Shown here piece by piece: positions 17,317-25,957 of a stretch of 64,000 nt of DNA. The translations under genes were made by a program, and so were the position numbers. Origin of the DNA: Prevotella histicola JCM 15637 = DNF00424 (GTDB lineage Bacteria; Bacteroidota; Bacteroidia; Bacteroidales; Bacteroidaceae). Position 1 is the first letter of the stretch; each line of letters starts with the position of its first letter. The stretch lies in the NCBI RefSeq assembly GCF_000613925.1, contig NZ_BAJX01000007.1:1-64000 (forward strand). Reading direction: 5' to 3'. The notes under the pieces were generated by a model. The model was not told the DNA's origin, searched no databases, and saw nothing but the letters and a program-made list of their open reading frames with translations.

Positions 17317-18978
17317 ATGGATTGGATAAACGGACTATTCTCTATCCCTTCAGCTCTTCAGGCTGTGGTTGTCATCTCTCTTATCTGTACCATCGGACTG
17401 GGATTAGGTAAGATTAAGGTGGCTGGCATCTCCCTTGGCATTGCCTTTGTCTTCTTCTTCGGTATTGCCGTGGGTAGCTTTGGCTTGGAGGTTGATGCAC
17501 AGATGCTCAACTATTGTGAGACTTTCGGCTTGGTAATCTTCGTGTATACCCTTGGATTACACGTCGGTCCAACCTTCTTTGGGTCCTTCCGTCATGAAGG
17601 AACGGCATTCAACCTGTGGTCTCTGGGTGTCATTTTGGTAGGTACACTCATGTCCATTGCGTTGACTTATGCTATGAAGATTCCTATGTCAGATATGGTT
17701 GGAATCCTCTGTGGAGCCACTACTAACACCCCAGCACTTGGTGCTGCACAGCAGGCTTTACAGCATGTTGGCAACAATGGAGCACGTGCTGCATTGGCAA
17801 CGGCTGTCACTTATCCTCTTGGTGTTGTAGGTGTAATCTTCGCAATGATCTTTATTCGCAAGTTCTTCACCAAGCCTTCGGATATGGAAGTGCGTTCCGA
17901 TTCAGATGATGATCATACTTATATAGGGCAGTTCACAGTCGTCAACCCAGCTATTAACGGCAAGACTATCGCCGATATAGCACAGGGTACGCATCGGAAG
18001 TTTATCATTTCACGTATCTGGCGTGGTAATGAAGTCATCGTTCCTAAAGGAGCTACGACGTTACAGACCAATGATAATATCCTTGTAGCAACCAAAAAAG
18101 AAGAAGTATCAGCCATGGAGATACTCTTTGGGAAGCAGGTTAACCGCGATTTGAACGAAGGAAAAGTGGACTGGAACCACCTTGATTCAGAGGTGGAGAG
18201 CCGTGTTATCATCCTTTCAAACAGTATGTTGAATGGCAAAAGACTTGGTCAGCTCCACTTATGTGATATCTATAATGTCAATGTGAGCCGTGTTATCCGT
18301 AGTGATATCAAGCTCTTGGCAACAGGTGACCTCGTCCTTCGTTATGGTGACCGACTGACTTTGGTGGGGCAACCAGAGGCCATTGACCATGCAGAGAAGT
18401 TCCTTGGCAACTCTGTAAAGACGCTCAATGAACCAAACCTTGCCATCATCTTCTTCGGAATGTTACTGGGTTTGGCATTGGGAACCATTCCTTTCTCATT
18501 GCCAGGTATGGATGCTCCCGTCAGACTGGGTATCGCTGGTGGTCCAATCATCATGGGAATCCTCGTCGGGGCCTTTGGTCCTCGTTTGCATTTCATAGCC
18601 TATACCACCCGCAGTGCATCCCTTATGCTTCGTAAGTTAGGACTTTCTCTCTATCTTGCTTGCCTTGGTTTGGATGCAGGTAAGGACTTTCTTGCCACGA
18701 TTGTACGCCCTGAAGGCTTGTTATGGATAGGATTAGGATTCGTGTTGACAGTCGTTCCTGTGATTATAGTAGGTATCTTTGCCTTGCGAACAAAGAAGTT
18801 TGACTTCGGAACAATCTGTGGAATCCTTTGTGGATCAATGGCAAATCCAATGGCATTGGGCTATGCTAACGACACCGTAAACGGCGAAACAAGTAACATT
18901 AGTTACGCTACGGTTTATCCGTTAGGCATGTTTATCCGAGTCATCATAGCCCAGATACTGGTGATGTTCTTTGTCTGA
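17317..18978 (+). CDS. AspT/YidE/YbjL-family membrane transporter with two RCK-C domains
   Basis: Inner-membrane carrier of 553 residues made of two membrane halves with two soluble TrkA-C-like domains between them (about residues 200-275 and 285-365). The duplicated family motif appears as GATTNTPALGAAQQAL in the first half and GSMANPMALGYAND in the second. The family includes the aspartate:alanine exchanger AspT, but most members such as YidE have no assigned substrate. It is the second gene of the operon, 23 bases after the kinase. A vitamin or amino-acid link is only suggested by this neighbour. Confidence 0.88.
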   Translation: MDWINGLFSIPSALQAVVVISLICTIGLGLGKIKVAGISLGIAFVFFFGIAVGSFGLEVDAQMLNYCETFGLVIFVYTLGLHVGPTFFGSFRHEGTAFNLWSLGVILVGTLMSIALTYAMKIPMSDMVGILCGATTNTPALGAAQQALQHVGNNGARAALATAVTYPLGVVGVIFAMIFIRKFFTKPSDMEVRSDSDDDHTYIGQFTVVNPAINGKTIADIAQGTHRKFIISRIWRGNEVIVPKGATTLQTNDNILVATKKEEVSAMEILFGKQVNRDLNEGKVDWNHLDSEVESRVIILSNSMLNGKRLGQLHLCDIYNVNVSRVIRSDIKLLATGDLVLRYGDRLTLVGQPEAIDHAEKFLGNSVKTLNEPNLAIIFFGMLLGLALGTIPFSLPGMDAPVRLGIAGGPIIMGILVGAFGPRLHFIAYTTRSASLMLRKLGLSLYLACLGLDAGKDFLATIVRPEGLLWIGLGFVLTVVPVIIVGIFALRTKKFDFGTICGILCGSMANPMALGYANDTVNGETSNISYATVYPLGMFIRVIIAQILVMFFV

Positions 18979-18995
18979 AGCCCCCGATAGTTGCT

Positions 18996-19715
18996 ATGCA
19001 GATAACGCTTTCACACCTTTCGGTGGGCTATAAGGTCGGACATACTGTCGTCTCTGACATCAATCTAACATTGCAAAGTGGGCAGTTAGCTTGTCTGATT
19101 GGTGAGAATGGAGTGGGGAAGTCTACACTTTTGAAGACGCTGACGGGCTTTCTTCCCAAGTTGGAGGGTAGTCTTCTCCTTGATGGAAAGGACATCAGCG
19201 AGTTCTCACAGCGGGCTTTGGCGCGACAGATCAGCATCGTTCTTACACAGAAACCGGACGTTCAGAACCTTACAGTAGAGGAAATTATTGGATTAGGACG
19301 CTCCCCTTACACGGGATTCTTTGGTAAACTGCATGCTAACGATCAGCAAATAGTGGATGAATCCATTACAGCTGTAGGCATAGAGAAGCTGAAGAACCGT
19401 ATGATACAGACCCTTTCTGACGGTGAACGACAAAAAGTGATGATTGCAAAGGCCCTTGCTCAGCAAACACCTGTTATCTTTCTTGATGAGCCAACGGCGT
19501 TTCTCGACTTCTCTTCTAAGGTCGAGACCTTTCAGCTTTTGCAACGTATGGCACATGAAATGGGTAAACTCGTATTGCTTTCTACCCATGATTTAGAATT
19601 AGCAGTGCGTTTCTCAGATACCTTGTTACAAGTAAATGGAGATGGTTTGCGCATTGTCAGCAGTGAAGAGGTAACCCATCAGATGCAAATGATAATTAAT
19701 AAACAAAACAAATAA
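18996..19715 (+). CDS. ABC transporter ATP-binding protein, FecE/BtuD-like
   Basis: ATPase subunit of 239 residues with a complete set of motifs: Walker A GENGVGKST (about 36-44), Q-loop, signature LSDGERQKV, Walker B VIFLDEP and the switch His in STHDLE. The signature has Asp where LSGGQ is usual; LSDGE is common in iron/siderophore and cobalamin importers. The sequence layout (LTGFLPKLEGSLLLDGKD, IGLGRSPYTGF) also resembles that importer class. No permease or binding protein lies beside it, so its partners are elsewhere or it has another role. It starts 17 bases after the transporter gene and ends 4 bases before the lipoprotein gene. Confidence 0.88.
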   Translation: MQITLSHLSVGYKVGHTVVSDINLTLQSGQLACLIGENGVGKSTLLKTLTGFLPKLEGSLLLDGKDISEFSQRALARQISIVLTQKPDVQNLTVEEIIGLGRSPYTGFFGKLHANDQQIVDESITAVGIEKLKNRMIQTLSDGERQKVMIAKALAQQTPVIFLDEPTAFLDFSSKVETFQLLQRMAHEMGKLVLLSTHDLELAVRFSDTLLQVNGDGLRIVSSEEVTHQMQMIINKQNK

Positions 19716-19719
19716 ACGT

Positions 19720-20265
19720 ATGAAGAAGATTGTATGGATAGCACTTGCCACCCTTGTGATGGTCATGACGTTCTATAGTTGTGGTACACAACAGACTACA
19801 ACACAACCTACACCCACTCCTGCTGCATCTGATTCAGTTGTAGCAGTCACTCCAATGGCTGACGTAGTGAGTGTGGTTGAAGCACTCGATATGTTCAATC
19901 ATCCAGAAAAGGTTGCCCCAATCACGAAGAAGTATGGCTATAAGTTGAAGAATAACTACGAGGTTTACCGCTTAGATAAGTTCTCAAAGATGTATTACAA
20001 GAACTGTTCTTTGGCAAAACTTCTTACTGCTGATAAGTATGAAGACTATCCTAAGCCTCTGCGTAAAGGCGTATCAAGTTATATAGCCTTTAAGGATGGC
20101 GCTCTGATCATTGCCGTATTCAATCAGTCAGCATATGATAATCTCGTTGCACAAGTAAAGGCTGCGGGCTTCAAACTTGACATGCCGGGTAGTGAAGACA
20201 TCTATACCAATGGTACTCGTACCATTGCTTGCTATAAAGATGGGAAGAGTATAAGGATTCAATAA
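19720..20265 (+). CDS. Hypothetical lipoprotein, last gene of the kinase operon
   Basis: A 181-residue lipoprotein: hydrophobic leader with lipobox FYSC (Cys21), a Thr/Pro/Ala linker (residues 24-45), then a compact domain of about 130 residues rich in Tyr and Lys (KYGYKLKNNYEVYRLDKF, MYYKNCSLAKLL). I do not recognise the family. Coupling to the ABC ATPase gene (4-base gap) suggests shared expression. The start ATG has a weak upstream A-rich ribosome site. Confidence 0.7.
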   Translation: MKKIVWIALATLVMVMTFYSCGTQQTTTQPTPTPAASDSVVAVTPMADVVSVVEALDMFNHPEKVAPITKKYGYKLKNNYEVYRLDKFSKMYYKNCSLAKLLTADKYEDYPKPLRKGVSSYIAFKDGALIIAVFNQSAYDNLVAQVKAAGFKLDMPGSEDIYTNGTRTIACYKDGKSIRIQ

Positions 20266-20317
20266 GCCTCTTTACTTTTCATATTTATTGGATATTCTCC
20301 TCTTGAGAGAATACAAA

Positions 20318-20354
20318 AGAGACCTGTAATCAGTCGGATTACAGGTCTCTTTTT
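20318..20354 (+). terminator. Terminator of the kinase operon
   Basis: AGAGACCTGTAATC / GATTACAGGTCTCT perfect 14-bp stem with a 5-base loop and T run, 52 bases after the lipoprotein stop. Confidence 0.92.
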
Positions 20355-20372
20355 GCTTTTCTTAATGTTTCG

Positions 20373-20404
20373 TTTGCCTATTTCGTGAACAAAAGCTACC
20401 TTTG
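20373..20404 (+). promoter_or_regulatory. Promoter of the HhH/barrel gene
   Basis: TTTG at 20373-20376 and TACCTTTG at 20397-20404, 20 bases apart; start codon 29 bases downstream. Confidence 0.65.
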
Positions 20405-20433
20405 TTCTCTCAATACTTTGAAACATTTACGAC

Positions 20434-22428
20434 ATGAAACACCTAATACTAACTTGTCTGATGGCTTTAATAAGCCTCTCTGCAATAGCACAGAAGACAG
20501 TTGAATGGGAAAAATACTTTGATGAATTATATGCATCGAATGATGAGAACGCTGAAGCGAAGGAAGAAATCTTTGATGTTCTCTCCGACCTTTCAGAGCA
20601 TCCTATTAATCTGAATACTGCACAACGGGAAGACTTAGAGCGTATCCCTTTCCTTACAGAAGCACAGATTGAGGAATTGCAGGCTTATATTTACCAGTAT
20701 CATGGTATGCAGACACTGGGTGAACTATCAATGATTGAGTCCTTGGATGCCACACGTAGGGCTTTACTTCCTTACTTTGTTTATGTTGCTCCGATAGCAG
20801 AAAGTAAGTCATTTCCTTCTCTTCCAACGATCTTACAGAAGGGAAAACACGCTCTGATGTTCACCGCTCACATCCCTTTCTATCAACGGGAGGGCGACCG
20901 TAAAGCCTATTTGGGCTATCCTTATGCCCACTCTTTCCGTTATACTTTCCGTTATGGCGATTATGTTCAGGCTGGATTAGTAGGCGCGCAGGATGCTGGT
21001 GAGCCTTTCTTTGCCCATGGAAACAATTGGGGATACGACCATTATAGCTTTTATCTGCTTCTTCGTAGACTCGGAATATTGAAGACTTTGGTTGTAGGAC
21101 GATACAAGGTGAATTTCGGACAGGGGCTTGTCATCAATAATTCCTTTGGCTTTGGAAAACTGGCTATGCTCTCAACACTGGGTAGACAGGCTGTCGGCAT
21201 TCATGCACATGCCTCCCGTTCATCAGCCAATTACTTGCAAGGAGTAGCTGCAACGGTTGCTATTGCAAAGCATCTTGACCTCACAGCCTTTCTTTCTTAT
21301 CGTGCGATTGATGCCACACTTACTGATAATGGATCAATAAAGACCATTCTCAAGACGGGCTATCACCGTACTGAGCGTGAACTTTTACGTAAGAATAGTG
21401 CTACACAGTTTGTCAGTGGAGCAAATCTGTCGTGGAACTACAATGGCTTTCATATTGGTTTAACGGGTGTCTTCTCTCGTTTTAATCGACCATTAACACC
21501 TGATACAGCTTTATATTACCGACGATATGCTCCCACAGGGAATGGTTTTGGGAACATAGGGATTGATTATGGCTATCAGCATCATCGTTTCTCGATTGCA
21601 GGAGAGACGGCAATCGACTCTAAAGGTAGTCTGGCTACAACGAATAACCTTTCCTTTCAGCTATCCCCCTCCATTGCTTTATTCTCCGTTCAGCGTTATT
21701 ATGCTTATCAGTACCAAGCACTTCTTGCACGTAGCTTTGCTGATGGAGGAGACGTTCAGAACGAAAGTGGCATTCTTTTGGGAACGAACTGGACAGTAAC
21801 ACGTGGTCTTTTGGTCATGGCTTATACTGATTTTGCTTACTTTTCCCATCCTCGTTACGGTGTACATCAGGCAAGTCAGGCATGGGATAACGTCCTGATG
21901 ACAACGTATAAGTATCATCATTGGGAAGTCTTGGCACGTTACCGTTTTAAGATTAGAGGTAAGGACAATGCCGACAAAACAGGGATAACGAATGAAACGA
22001 TGCAACGTGGCAGGTTGTCTCTGGGCTATACATCGCATGGATGGAGTCTGTGTACACAATTAGATGTAGCCCTAAGCGATTATCTGAAGCGTAGTTTTGG
22101 TTATATGGCAACGGAGAGTGTGACCTGCAATGCACTCTCTTGGCTTGCGTTTACCGTCACTGCAGGTTATTTCCATACGGATGATTTCGCCTCACGTCTT
22201 TATGTTTACGAGCGTGGACCACTCTATTCTTTTAGCTTTCCTGCCTATTACGGTCGAGGACTACACGGCAGTCTCTTTGCTCGTACCGACCTTTCTCGTC
22301 GGCTTATGTTGATTCTTCGTACCTCCTTCACCCATTACTCTGACCGTGATCATATCTCTTCTGGTCATCAGCAAATCAATTCTTCCACTATGAGTAGCCT
22401 TGATTTGCAAGTGCGTTGGCAGTTCTGA
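20434..22428 (+). CDS. Outer-membrane barrel protein with N-terminal helix-hairpin-helix domain
   Basis: Exported protein of 664 residues: signal peptide (1-19, SLSAIAQ), then two ComEA-like helix-hairpin-helix units at about 55-115 (NLNTAQREDLERIPFLTEAQ and TLGELSMIESLDATRR), then about 500 residues of alternating strands typical of a beta barrel, ending SSLDLQVRWQF with the aromatic C terminus of outer-membrane proteins. HhH domains usually touch DNA, so the pairing with a barrel is notable; such proteins are widespread and uncharacterised in Bacteroidota. A role in DNA uptake is conceivable but not shown. Confidence 0.75.
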   Translation: MKHLILTCLMALISLSAIAQKTVEWEKYFDELYASNDENAEAKEEIFDVLSDLSEHPINLNTAQREDLERIPFLTEAQIEELQAYIYQYHGMQTLGELSMIESLDATRRALLPYFVYVAPIAESKSFPSLPTILQKGKHALMFTAHIPFYQREGDRKAYLGYPYAHSFRYTFRYGDYVQAGLVGAQDAGEPFFAHGNNWGYDHYSFYLLLRRLGILKTLVVGRYKVNFGQGLVINNSFGFGKLAMLSTLGRQAVGIHAHASRSSANYLQGVAATVAIAKHLDLTAFLSYRAIDATLTDNGSIKTILKTGYHRTERELLRKNSATQFVSGANLSWNYNGFHIGLTGVFSRFNRPLTPDTALYYRRYAPTGNGFGNIGIDYGYQHHRFSIAGETAIDSKGSLATTNNLSFQLSPSIALFSVQRYYAYQYQALLARSFADGGDVQNESGILLGTNWTVTRGLLVMAYTDFAYFSHPRYGVHQASQAWDNVLMTTYKYHHWEVLARYRFKIRGKDNADKTGITNETMQRGRLSLGYTSHGWSLCTQLDVALSDYLKRSFGYMATESVTCNALSWLAFTVTAGYFHTDDFASRLYVYERGPLYSFSFPAYYGRGLHGSLFARTDLSRRLMLILRTSFTHYSDRDHISSGHQQINSSTMSSLDLQVRWQF

Positions 22429-22479
22429 AGTAATGACAAGCCCTACAGTTGCCTCCTGCTTCCTTATCTTTCTTATCTG

Positions 22480-22523
22480 AAAAGGTGCTGTTCTGTGTGT
22501 AAAAAGTGCCTTGAAGGTGTTGT
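22480..22523. repeat. Two-unit remnant of a 22-bp AAAAGG array
   Basis: Two adjacent units at 22480 (AAAAGGTGCTGTTCTG...) and 22502 (AAAAGTGCCTTGAAGG...). The 22-bp register runs on towards the long palindrome at 22544. The 475-bp gap here holds only these elements. Confidence 0.55.
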
Positions 22524-22543
22524 TTATATGAATGTCTTTTCTT

Positions 22544-22583
22544 ATTATCTAAGCGTGATAATTAATTATCACGCTTAGATAAT
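22544..22583. repeat. Perfect 40-bp palindrome
   Basis: The half-site ATTATCTAAGCGTGATAATT is followed directly by its exact complement. A third, partial copy (CAGACTTAGATAATA) starts at 22591, 21 bases after the second. It could be a cruciform, a dimeric operator, or part of a 22-bp array. It lies between the HhH/barrel gene and the next + strand gene, without a T run, so it is not a standard terminator. Confidence 0.85.
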
Positions 22584-22903
22584 TATTTATCAGACTTAGA
22601 TAATAATGGAAAACACGCATATAAACACAACTATAACCGCTGATTAGAATCATAGGAAGTGCATAAATCGACTCAAATATCCATAGAGTCAGTTCTCTTT
22701 TTTGGTCCATGATGAGCTGATAATTGGCTTATCTTTACTATATTTGCACTGATTAGCGTTTGTGGAGTATGAATAGCCCAAGCGATGTATTATGAAATTT
22801 GCATTGTCATCTGCTCTCTTTTTGAGGATAATTGGCTGAAGAAATAGCTTTCAAAGGGACGTTTATCGTTAGTACTCCGTGTGCTGTTTAAATTGATTTA
22901 TAC

Positions 22904-23647
22904 ATGAAGATATTCAGAATGAGACCTTTTAATAGTAAGGATTGCTTGTGTTTCAGGTTGGTTCTTATGTTTGTTCTGTTTGTCAGTTTTGATGTACTTG
23001 CTCATTCACAGACTGACATTGGTAAGCAGGATATAACCCATTTTATTCCCAAGGGATACAAACTCTTTGACAAAATATATGGTGATCTGAACCAAGATGG
23101 CACTACGGATTGTGTGTTAATCATAAAAGCAATGCATAAAGATGGCTTTGTGAAAGGTGATGATAGCAATGTTATAGACCGTAATCGGCGTGGGATTATC
23201 ATCTTGTTCAGTAAGCAAGACGGATATGAAGTAGCCTTAAAGAACTATGATTGTTTCTCTTCTGAGAATGAGGATGGCGGTGTATATGACCCTCCAGAGC
23301 TATCAATTAATATAAGGAACGGTAAGCTATATGTGGATTATAATTATGGGAGATATGGCTTTTGGAGCTATTGTTTCCGTTATCAGGACTCAGATTTTGC
23401 TTTGATAGGTTTTGATAGGTCTGAGAATTGGGGTGCAACAGTCTTTACAAAGAAAAGCATCAATTTCCTTACAGGTACTGAATATATCGATAAAAATATC
23501 AATAGTAAGAATCCTGATGGGAAGAAAGTGTTCAGAAGAAAGGTCGTAAAGGTGGCGAGAAAGCCGTTGTATAAACTATCAAAGATAAAAGACTTTGATG
23601 ACCTTGGTGTGGTTCTCTACTGGGGAAAGGCTTATTTAAAAAACTAA
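22904..23647 (+). CDS. Secreted hypothetical protein with calcium-loop motif
   Basis: A 247-residue exported protein of unknown function. The leader is long (hydrophobic core about residues 18-35, ending AHSQ). An EF-hand/VCBS-like loop, GDLNQDGTTDCVLI, follows at about residue 60, as in proteins with FG-GAP-type blades. The remainder is strand-rich with many aromatics (VDYNYGRYGFWSYCFRYQD). It resembles in style the lipoprotein at 36391, which has DIDGDGKLDLVF. It stands alone and is closed by a hairpin terminator. Confidence 0.65.
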   Translation: MKIFRMRPFNSKDCLCFRLVLMFVLFVSFDVLAHSQTDIGKQDITHFIPKGYKLFDKIYGDLNQDGTTDCVLIIKAMHKDGFVKGDDSNVIDRNRRGIIILFSKQDGYEVALKNYDCFSSENEDGGVYDPPELSINIRNGKLYVDYNYGRYGFWSYCFRYQDSDFALIGFDRSENWGATVFTKKSINFLTGTEYIDKNINSKNPDGKKVFRRKVVKVARKPLYKLSKIKDFDDLGVVLYWGKAYLKN

Positions 23648-23694
23648 AAAGGCAATTATAAAGTGCGGTTTGCTGCACATTATAATTGCCTTTT
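23646..23694 (+). terminator. Terminator between the secreted protein gene and metG
   Basis: AAAAGGCAATTATA / TATAATTGCCTTTT with an inner TGC/GCA pairing forms a long hairpin that could serve both converging genes. Confidence 0.8.
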
Positions 23695-23726
23695 GATGTA
23701 TTTGGGGAAAGCTTAGTATGCTTTCT

Positions 23727-25790
23727 TTATCCTACTTGGCTACCTGGCTTCACCTTATCCAGTGTTGTTGTGACTGCGAGAGAGCCGTCAAAGTTGACTG
23801 CAGAGAGGATCATTCCCTGGCTTTCAATGCCCATCATCTTTCGAGGAGCAAAGTTTGCAACGAAGAGAACATCCTTACCTATGAGCTGTTCTGGCTCATA
23901 GTAGGCTGCAATACCACTGAGGATGGTGCGTTCAACACCTGATCCATCGTCGATAGTGAACTGCAATAGCTTCTTACTCTTCTTCACTTTCTCACACTTA
24001 ATGATATGTCCTACACGGATATCCAGCTTCTCGAAGTCGTCGAAAGGAATCTCTTTCTTTATCGGTTCAGCCTTGTAAGTAGCTTCCTCGTTGGCTTTCT
24101 TGGTCTCTTCCAACTTACGAAGTTGTGCCTCAATGGCCTCATCTTCAATCTTTTCAAACAGCAGTTCAGGTTCTGCAAGTTGCTTCCCTGCAGGAAGAAG
24201 ATTGGTTGAACCAAGCTCACTCCAGTCGTATTCCGTCATGTTTATCAGCTCACGAAGCTTCTTACTTGAGAATGGAAGGAATGGCTCGAAGGCTATACTG
24301 AGGTTCGCAACAAGCTGAAGTGAGATATTCAGAATCGTCTCTACACGCTTAGGATCAGTCTTCCAAACCTTCCATGGCTCACATTCTGTGATGTATTTAT
24401 TACCAATGCGGGCAAGATTCATCGCCTCTTTCTGTGCCTCACGGAACTTAAAGGCATCAAGATAAGCCTCCATCTTCTCCTTGACATCCTTGAATTCCTG
24501 GATAGCCTGGCGGTCAATATCCTGCAGTTCACCACATGCTGGAACAACACCGTCCCAGTATTTCTTTGTCAACTGCAATGCACGGTTCACGAAGTTACCA
24601 TACACAGCAACGAGTTCGGAGTTGTTACGCTCCTGAAAATCCTTCCATGTGAAGTTGTTGTCCTTGGTCTCTGGCGCATTGGCTGTGAGCACATAGCGTA
24701 GCACATCCTGCTTTCCTTTGAAGTCATGGAGGTACTCATGGAGCCATACAGCCCAGTTCTTACTTGTTGAAATCTTGTTGTTTTCAAGGTTCAAGAACTC
24801 ATTTGCAGGAACGTTATCAGGTAGAATGTAATCGCCATGAGCCTTTAACATCGTTGGGAAGATAAGACAGTGGAAGACAATATTGTCCTTACCGATGAAG
24901 TGAACAAGCCGAGTTTCAGGGTCTTGCCACCACTTCTGCCAGTTACCGAAGTGCTCTGGGTCACTGTCACACAGTTCTTTGGTGTTTGAAATGTACCCAA
25001 TTGGGGCGTCAAACCAAACATATAGCACTTTACCTTCAGCCCCTTTGACAGGAACAGGGATACCCCAATCAAGGTCACGGGTCATTGCACGAGGCTGTAA
25101 GTCCATGTCTAACCAGCTCTTACACTGTCCATAGACATTCGGACGCCACTCTTTATGATCCTCAAGAATCCATTGTTTCAACCATTCTTGGTAGTTGTTT
25201 AATGGCAAATACCAGTTTTTCGTCTTCTTAACGACTGGTTTTGACCCAGAGATAGTAGAGTGTGGGTTCTTCAATTCCATAGGACTGAGGTCGCTACCAC
25301 ACTTCTCACACTGGTCACCGTAGGCATTTGGGTTGCCACAATGTGGACATTCACCCATGATGTAACGGTCAGCAAGGAACTGATGAGCCTCTTCATCGTA
25401 GTATTGTTCGCTCTCTTGCTCAACGAGTTTGCCGTCATCATAAAGCTTACGGAAGAAGTCTGAGGCAAATTTCTCATGTGTTTTACTCGTTGTACGACTA
25501 TAGATATCAAACGAAATACCGAAATCTTTGAAAGAGTCTTTTATCAATTTGTTATATCTATCGCATACATCTTGTGGTGTAATGCCCTCTTTCTTAGCGC
25601 GAATAGTGATTGGTACGCCGTGTTCATCGCTTCCACAGATGAAGATTACCTCCCTTTTCTTCAGTCGAAGATAGCGAACATAAATGTCAGCAGGAACATA
25701 TACACCTGCAAGATGCCCTATATGAACACCACCATTAGCGTATGGCAGTGCTGCCGTAACGGTGGTTCGTTTGAATTTCTTTTCTTCCAT
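23727..25790 (-). CDS. metG: Methionyl-tRNA synthetase
   Basis: Charges tRNA-Met with methionine in the cytoplasm. 687 residues. The class I HIGH motif is in [12 protein letters not shown] near the N terminus; a zinc knuckle with four Cys ([17 protein letters not shown]) is in the connective region; the KMSKS loop is represented by KISTSKN. The anticodon-binding helical domain follows, then a C-terminal dimerisation/tRNA-binding domain of EMAP type ([18 protein letters not shown]). Length and domain order match the long MetG form. It has its own promoter. Confidence 0.97.
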   Translation of the reverse strand: MEEKKFKRTTVTAALPYANGGVHIGHLAGVYVPADIYVRYLRLKKREVIFICGSDEHGVPITIRAKKEGITPQDVCDRYNKLIKDSFKDFGISFDIYSRTTSKTHEKFASDFFRKLYDDGKLVEQESEQYYDEEAHQFLADRYIMGECPHCGNPNAYGDQCEKCGSDLSPMELKNPHSTISGSKPVVKKTKNWYLPLNNYQEWLKQWILEDHKEWRPNVYGQCKSWLDMDLQPRAMTRDLDWGIPVPVKGAEGKVLYVWFDAPIGYISNTKELCDSDPEHFGNWQKWWQDPETRLVHFIGKDNIVFHCLIFPTMLKAHGDYILPDNVPANEFLNLENNKISTSKNWAVWLHEYLHDFKGKQDVLRYVLTANAPETKDNNFTWKDFQERNNSELVAVYGNFVNRALQLTKKYWDGVVPACGELQDIDRQAIQEFKDVKEKMEAYLDAFKFREAQKEAMNLARIGNKYITECEPWKVWKTDPKRVETILNISLQLVANLSIAFEPFLPFSSKKLRELINMTEYDWSELGSTNLLPAGKQLAEPELLFEKIEDEAIEAQLRKLEETKKANEEATYKAEPIKKEIPFDDFEKLDIRVGHIIKCEKVKKSKKLLQFTIDDGSGVERTILSGIAAYYEPEQLIGKDVLFVANFAPRKMMGIESQGMILSAVNFDGSLAVTTTLDKVKPGSQVG

Positions 25791-25842
25791 AAATGTCTGT
25801 TCGTTGTTTCTTTGCTAATATCTGCACGTTGTTTCTTTGCTG

Positions 25843-25873
25843 CAAAGTTACTGTAAATAAGGTAAACGACAAA
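25843..25873 (-). promoter_or_regulatory. Promoter of metG
   Basis: Minus-strand TAACTTTG (25843-25850) with TTTG (25870-25873) 19 bases upstream, 52 bases from the start codon. Confidence 0.6.
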
Positions 25874-25925
25874 GGATTTATAGATAAAACCCAGCTGTAT
25901 CCTATGCCGTTACCTTGTTTTTGTT

Positions 25926-25933
25926 TACCTTTG
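25926..25933 (+). promoter_or_regulatory. Putative -7 element for kup
   Basis: TACCTTTG followed by CA, 24 bases before the kup start codon. The -33 is not clear. Confidence 0.45.
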
Positions 25934-25957
25934 CATCTGTTTTAAGAAAAGATAGTA

